This document shows positions 13,800 through 15,841 of a DNA stretch of 15,841 bases, in pieces. The notes under the pieces are model-generated. The model was not told the origin of the DNA. It searched no databases and saw nothing but the letters and a program-made list of their open reading frames with translations. This DNA is from CAZATK01 sp964488085 (lineage in GTDB: Bacteria; Patescibacteriota; Minisyncoccia; UBA6257; UBA11618): NCBI GenBank assembly GCA_964488085.1, contig CAZATK010000011.1, forward strand, positions 1-15,841. The letters run 5' to 3'. Made by a program: the position numbers and the translations under genes. The number at the start of each line of letters is the position of its first letter. The first letter of the stretch is position 1.

Positions 13800-14129
13800 T
13801 CACTTAAACCATTTCTCCAATTCCTCCATCACATCATTAGGAATTACAATCTTTTTACCAACAGGACTAATACCCGGATAACGCCAAGCTGAAATCACCA
13901 TTTTTCGGCCTCGGTCTTTTTTATACATCACCCAGACCTCTGAAGGTTTTTTGTTGACCATCGACATCATAACGGCAATCGTTGACGGCGCAATCCCCTC
14001 CTCGGTTCGTTTGGGAAAACGAATGACGCGCTTTATCAAACTCTCTGAAATGCGATACTGGGACATCTTGCCCTTAACATGGCTAGTCCAACGATAAAAG
14101 TTATCGTCTTTAGGTAGTTTTGATTTCAT
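13800..14129 (-). CDS. Small conserved protein, DUF4258/RelE-like
   Basis: A 109-residue protein. The N-terminal part reads WTSHVKGKMSQYRISESLIKRVI, followed by FPKRTEEGIAPSTIAVM. The C-terminal part has VWVMYKK and then MVISAWRYPGISP. This layout of a His/Arg-containing helix, a P-x-R turn and a beta-sheet ending in AWRYPG resembles DUF4258-type proteins, which share the small RelE-like fold. I associate this type with CPR genomes, where no function is established. Its ATG overlaps the ABC-F stop by 4 bases (ATGA), and AAGGAG lies at 14146-14141, 11 bases upstream. No antitoxin-like partner overlaps it, so I would not call it a toxin. The coupling to ABC-F suggests a link to translation, but that is only inference. 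Confidence 0.75.
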   Translation of the reverse strand: MKSKLPKDDNFYRWTSHVKGKMSQYRISESLIKRVIRFPKRTEEGIAPSTIAVMMSMVNKKPSEVWVMYKKDRGRKMVISAWRYPGISPVGKKIVIPNDVMEELEKWFK

Positions 14130-15574
14130 AATTTTGTGAGCTCCTTCAAGTCAAGAGTGTTATCTATTCTGATTTTTTTAACGAATTCTGGAACGTGGCT
14201 TACTAATATCATTGCTCCTTCATATTTATTAAGCGCTTCTGCTATCACAGGCAGATGCCTAAAATTTATATGATTGGTCGGTTCATCTAATATAAGAATA
14301 CCTGGCCTCTGCAAAACAAGACGCGCGAACATCACAAGGCCTTTTTGCCCTTCAGACAAACTGCCGACGACGCTCTTTAACGCCTCTGCGTTCAAGAGAA
14401 ATCCCGACGCCACCGATCGAAGCGTCTGTTCTGACGCATCTTCTTGCGCTACCTCCGCAAGTGAACGATATACAGTTTCTTTTGGGTCTAATGTAGAAAA
14501 ATCCTGCCGATAATATCCAACGCGAACACCCAAGAACTTGCCGATCGAAATATTTTCCAAAAGTGTGGTCTTGCCGATGCCATTCGGTCCCGAAATCAAC
14601 AGATGATCCCCGCGTTTTAGAGAAATATTCACTTTCACTGCAATGGGCTTACCATGACGCATTATAGAAACGGATTTTATACCAAGCAACGCTCCCGAAA
14701 TATCTTTCTGGCAGGGTATAAAAAATTTACGGATAGTTTTATCCTCCTGTCGAACATCCACTTTTTCTTCCTCCAATTCCTCAATCTTCTCACGCATCTT
14801 CCGCGCCACATCACGCATATGTCCGCCTTTCTGAGCGAAGAAACCCGCCTGCTCTTTGCGGTTAGTAATATCTTTTTCTAAACGGACATTTTTCATTCGT
14901 TCCCGCTCAATACGAGCAGTAATTTCTTTTACCACATCGTGATAGTTACCTGCATACTGCTCCACTTGGTGAGTAAAAATATCCAAGTAAAGAACGCCTG
15001 TCGTGAACGAGTTCAAAAATTCCGCATCATGAGATATAACAATGCAAGTATTCGTATAATCTTTAAGAAATTGCGCAAGGTGAGCAAGACCTTCGGGGTC
15101 AAGATTATTAGTTGGTTCGTCCAAAAGAAGAAGATCGGGTTTTTGGATGAGCGCAGAAGCGAGAAGAAGTCGCGCCTGCTGACCACCGGAAAATGAACGA
15201 ATTTTCTTTTGTAAACCAGCTTCTAAATGCACAATCTCTAGCGCTTCCTTAATCCGCGGATCAATATCATAAACCTTATTTGGAAAAACGCGCTCGAAAA
15301 ACTCCCGCACCGTAATATCAAGCTGGTCAGAGGGAATGACTTGACGAGAGATGGCAATGCTCAATTCCTTATCTGTCGTAACCGCGCCTTCTTCGGATTG
15401 AAGCGTCTTGGTTATGAGATTAAATATAGTGCTTTTTCCCGCTCCATTTTGACCCATGAGCGCAAGTTTCGTCCCTCTCCGGAGCGAAAAACTAGCTTCG
15501 TGTAAGATAGGATTGTTAAATCCGTAGCCAAAGCTAACTTTATTGAATCGTAAGATGACATTATCGTTTGGCAT
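14126..15574 (-). CDS. ABC-F family ATPase (translation factor/resistance)
   Basis: A soluble ATPase with two ABC domains and no membrane part. In ABC-F proteins this arrangement acts on the ribosome, as translation factors (EttA, Uup) or ribosome-protection resistance proteins. Numbered from the ATG at 15574, which gives 482 residues: Walker A GQNGAGKST at 41-49, signature FSGGQ at 128-132, Walker B LLLLDE at 148-153; then a charged linker helix (about 220-275); then the second Walker A GPNGIGKTT at 329-337, signature LSEGQ at 406-410 and Walker B LILDEP at 427-432. A longer reading frame extends upstream to 15685, but those 37 codons lie in a palindromic repeat and the predicted promoter, so I reject that start. 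The following gene overlaps by 4 bases. The subclass, housekeeping or resistance, cannot be settled here. Confidence 0.93.
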   Translation of the reverse strand: MPNDNVILRFNKVSFGYGFNNPILHEASFSLRRGTKLALMGQNGAGKSTIFNLITKTLQSEEGAVTTDKELSIAISRQVIPSDQLDITVREFFERVFPNKVYDIDPRIKEALEIVHLEAGLQKKIRSFSGGQQARLLLASALIQKPDLLLLDEPTNNLDPEGLAHLAQFLKDYTNTCIVISHDAEFLNSFTTGVLYLDIFTHQVEQYAGNYHDVVKEITARIERERMKNVRLEKDITNRKEQAGFFAQKGGHMRDVARKMREKIEELEEEKVDVRQEDKTIRKFFIPCQKDISGALLGIKSVSIMRHGKPIAVKVNISLKRGDHLLISGPNGIGKTTLLENISIGKFLGVRVGYYRQDFSTLDPKETVYRSLAEVAQEDASEQTLRSVASGFLLNAEALKSVVGSLSEGQKGLVMFARLVLQRPGILILDEPTNHINFRHLPVIAEALNKYEGAMILVSHVPEFVKKIRIDNTLDLKELTKL

Positions 15575-15584
15575 AAATAAATAT

Positions 15585-15600
15585 GCCCCCGAGATGGGGC
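15585..15600 (-). promoter_or_regulatory. Hairpin in the ABC-F mRNA leader
   Basis: On the minus strand GCCCC (15600-15596) pairs with GGGGC (15589-15585) across a six-base loop. It lies within a predicted leader of about 30 bases and ends 10 bases before the ATG, followed by the T-rich ATATTTATTT. It buries the only G-rich, SD-like bases upstream of the start, so it could limit translation or act as a small attenuator. Confidence 0.35.
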
Positions 15601-15610
15601 TCTTAAGAGG

Positions 15611-15639
15611 ATAATAACGGCAAAAAAGGGATTTATCAA
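15611..15639 (-). promoter_or_regulatory. Promoter of the ABC-F gene
   Basis: On the minus strand TTGATA (15639-15634), a 17-base spacer and TATTAT (15616-15611) each match five of six consensus bases. The -35 box touches the edge of the palindromic element at 15639-15712. Transcription would begin near 15605. Confidence 0.6.
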
Positions 15640-15712
15640 CCCCGTTAGAGATCCGCCCTCGCCTTAGGCGAGTGGCGGCAGCCACCTAGGGGCGGCTTAT
15701 CTCTAACGGGGT
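15639..15712. repeat. 74-bp compound palindromic element
   Basis: The outer arms ACCCCGTTAGAGAT (15639-15652) and ATCTCTAACGGGGT (15699-15712) are perfect inverted repeats. The pairing continues with CCGCCC (15653-15658) and GGGCGG (15690-15695) after a three-base bulge. Inside are two further hairpins, CTCGCC-TTA-GGCGAG (15658-15672) and GTGGC-GGCA-GCCAC (15672-15685). The strand would fold into a three-way junction. It is GC-rich in an AT-rich genome and contains no credible gene. This looks like a small non-autonomous mobile palindrome, REP- or MITE-like. Confidence 0.75.
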
Positions 15713-15733
15713 CAACCCATGCAAATTATGTAT

Positions 15734-15763
15734 AAAAAAATCGCTGGGTGAACCATGCGATTT
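15734..15763 (-). terminator. Terminator of the gene entering from the right edge
   Basis: On the minus strand AAATCGC (15763-15757) pairs with GCGATTT (15744-15738), with a smaller TGG/CC pairing inside, followed by a run of seven T (15740-15734). The stem overlaps the TAA stop of the partial gene at 15762. Confidence 0.7.
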
Positions 15764-15841
15764 AACTATCATTTTCTCCATCGGGTTTGTGCCTATAATC
15801 AACATCACACGGTTGATTGCATTTAAGGCAGACAAAATATA
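15762..15841 (-). CDS. C-terminal fragment of a Cys-rich protein
   Basis: Only the last 25 codons and the stop are visible, reading from the codon at 15839 (YFVCLKCNQPCDVDYRHKPDGENDS). The pattern C-x2-C-x3-C suggests half of a zinc ribbon or a related metal-binding tail. The gene continues beyond the right edge, so its identity is unknown. The immediately following intrinsic terminator, whose stem overlaps the stop codon, supports this frame over the other open minus-strand frame here. Confidence 0.5.
   Translation of the reverse strand, partial: YFVCLKCNQPCDVDYRHKPDGENDS

Noticed and set aside
13800..14129. Toxin-antitoxin pair with the 123-residue protein
   Set aside because: The genes are separated by 43 bases, the second protein shows no DNA-binding or antitoxin features, and the first is coupled to ABC-F instead.
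15575..15685. N-terminal extension of the ABC-F protein by 37 residues
   Set aside because: The extension is encoded by the palindromic element and the predicted promoter and leader, has no family similarity, and would place the promoter inside the gene. The ATG at 15574 gives a normal ABC-F start.

Overview
This AT-rich 15.8-kb window looks like chromosome of a Patescibacteria / Candidate Phyla Radiation (CPR) bacterium, probably Parcubacteria-like. The placement is inference from compact, often overlapping genes, low GC, and small protein families that I associate with CPR genomes. UGA is used as a normal stop, for example in ATGA and longer gene overlaps. This argues against the recoded Gracilibacteria/Absconditabacteria lineages.

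Layout. (1) 1-1395: the 5' end of an Obg GTPase gene overlapped by an RsuA/RluB-type pseudouridine synthase (minus), then a divergent BCP/PrxQ peroxiredoxin (plus). (2) 1399-3716: an accessory-looking block. Two paralogous 104-residue proteins, about two thirds identical and in the same orientation, flank a membrane fatty-acid-desaturase-like gene (minus) and a divergent LuxI-like acyl synthase/GNAT gene (plus). The synthase retains the residues that define acyl-homoserine-lactone synthases. The region between the two divergent genes holds an imperfect palindrome touching a promoter. This is the best candidate for an undescribed system: a possible acyl-signal or acyl-amide pathway in a CPR bacterium.

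(3) 3797-10453: a six-gene minus-strand run. In transcription order it is a saccharopine-dehydrogenase-like enzyme, a CxxC thioredoxin-fold protein, a DoxX-like membrane protein, a CcdA-type membrane protein fused to tandem His-rich extracytoplasmic domains, a membrane-anchored CuA-like cupredoxin, and a CopA-type copper P1B-ATPase. The last five genes overlap or nearly touch. They read as one envelope copper and thiol-redox operon: cytoplasmic thiols feed a CcdA-like relay, His-rich and cupredoxin domains bind copper outside, and CopA pumps Cu(I) out. (4) 10518-12864: a divergent FAD-dependent oxidoreductase, then a secreted protein with an internal duplication, four cysteines and a degenerate LytM/M23-like C-terminal domain.

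(5) 12887-13240: a cold-shock protein with a clear promoter and terminator, followed by a 120-bp cluster of palindromic hairpins. (6) 13385-15712: a minus-strand run of an ABC-F ATPase, a small CPR-type protein overlapping it by 4 bp, and an unknown protein. It is preceded by a 74-bp compound palindrome that appears to supply part of the ABC-F promoter. The far edge carries the C-terminus of a Cys-rich protein with its own terminator. Several genes have near-consensus promoters only 9-15 bases from the start codon and no Shine-Dalgarno sequence, suggesting leaderless or very short-leader transcripts alongside SD-led genes. No rRNA, tRNA, CRISPR array or transposase gene was seen.
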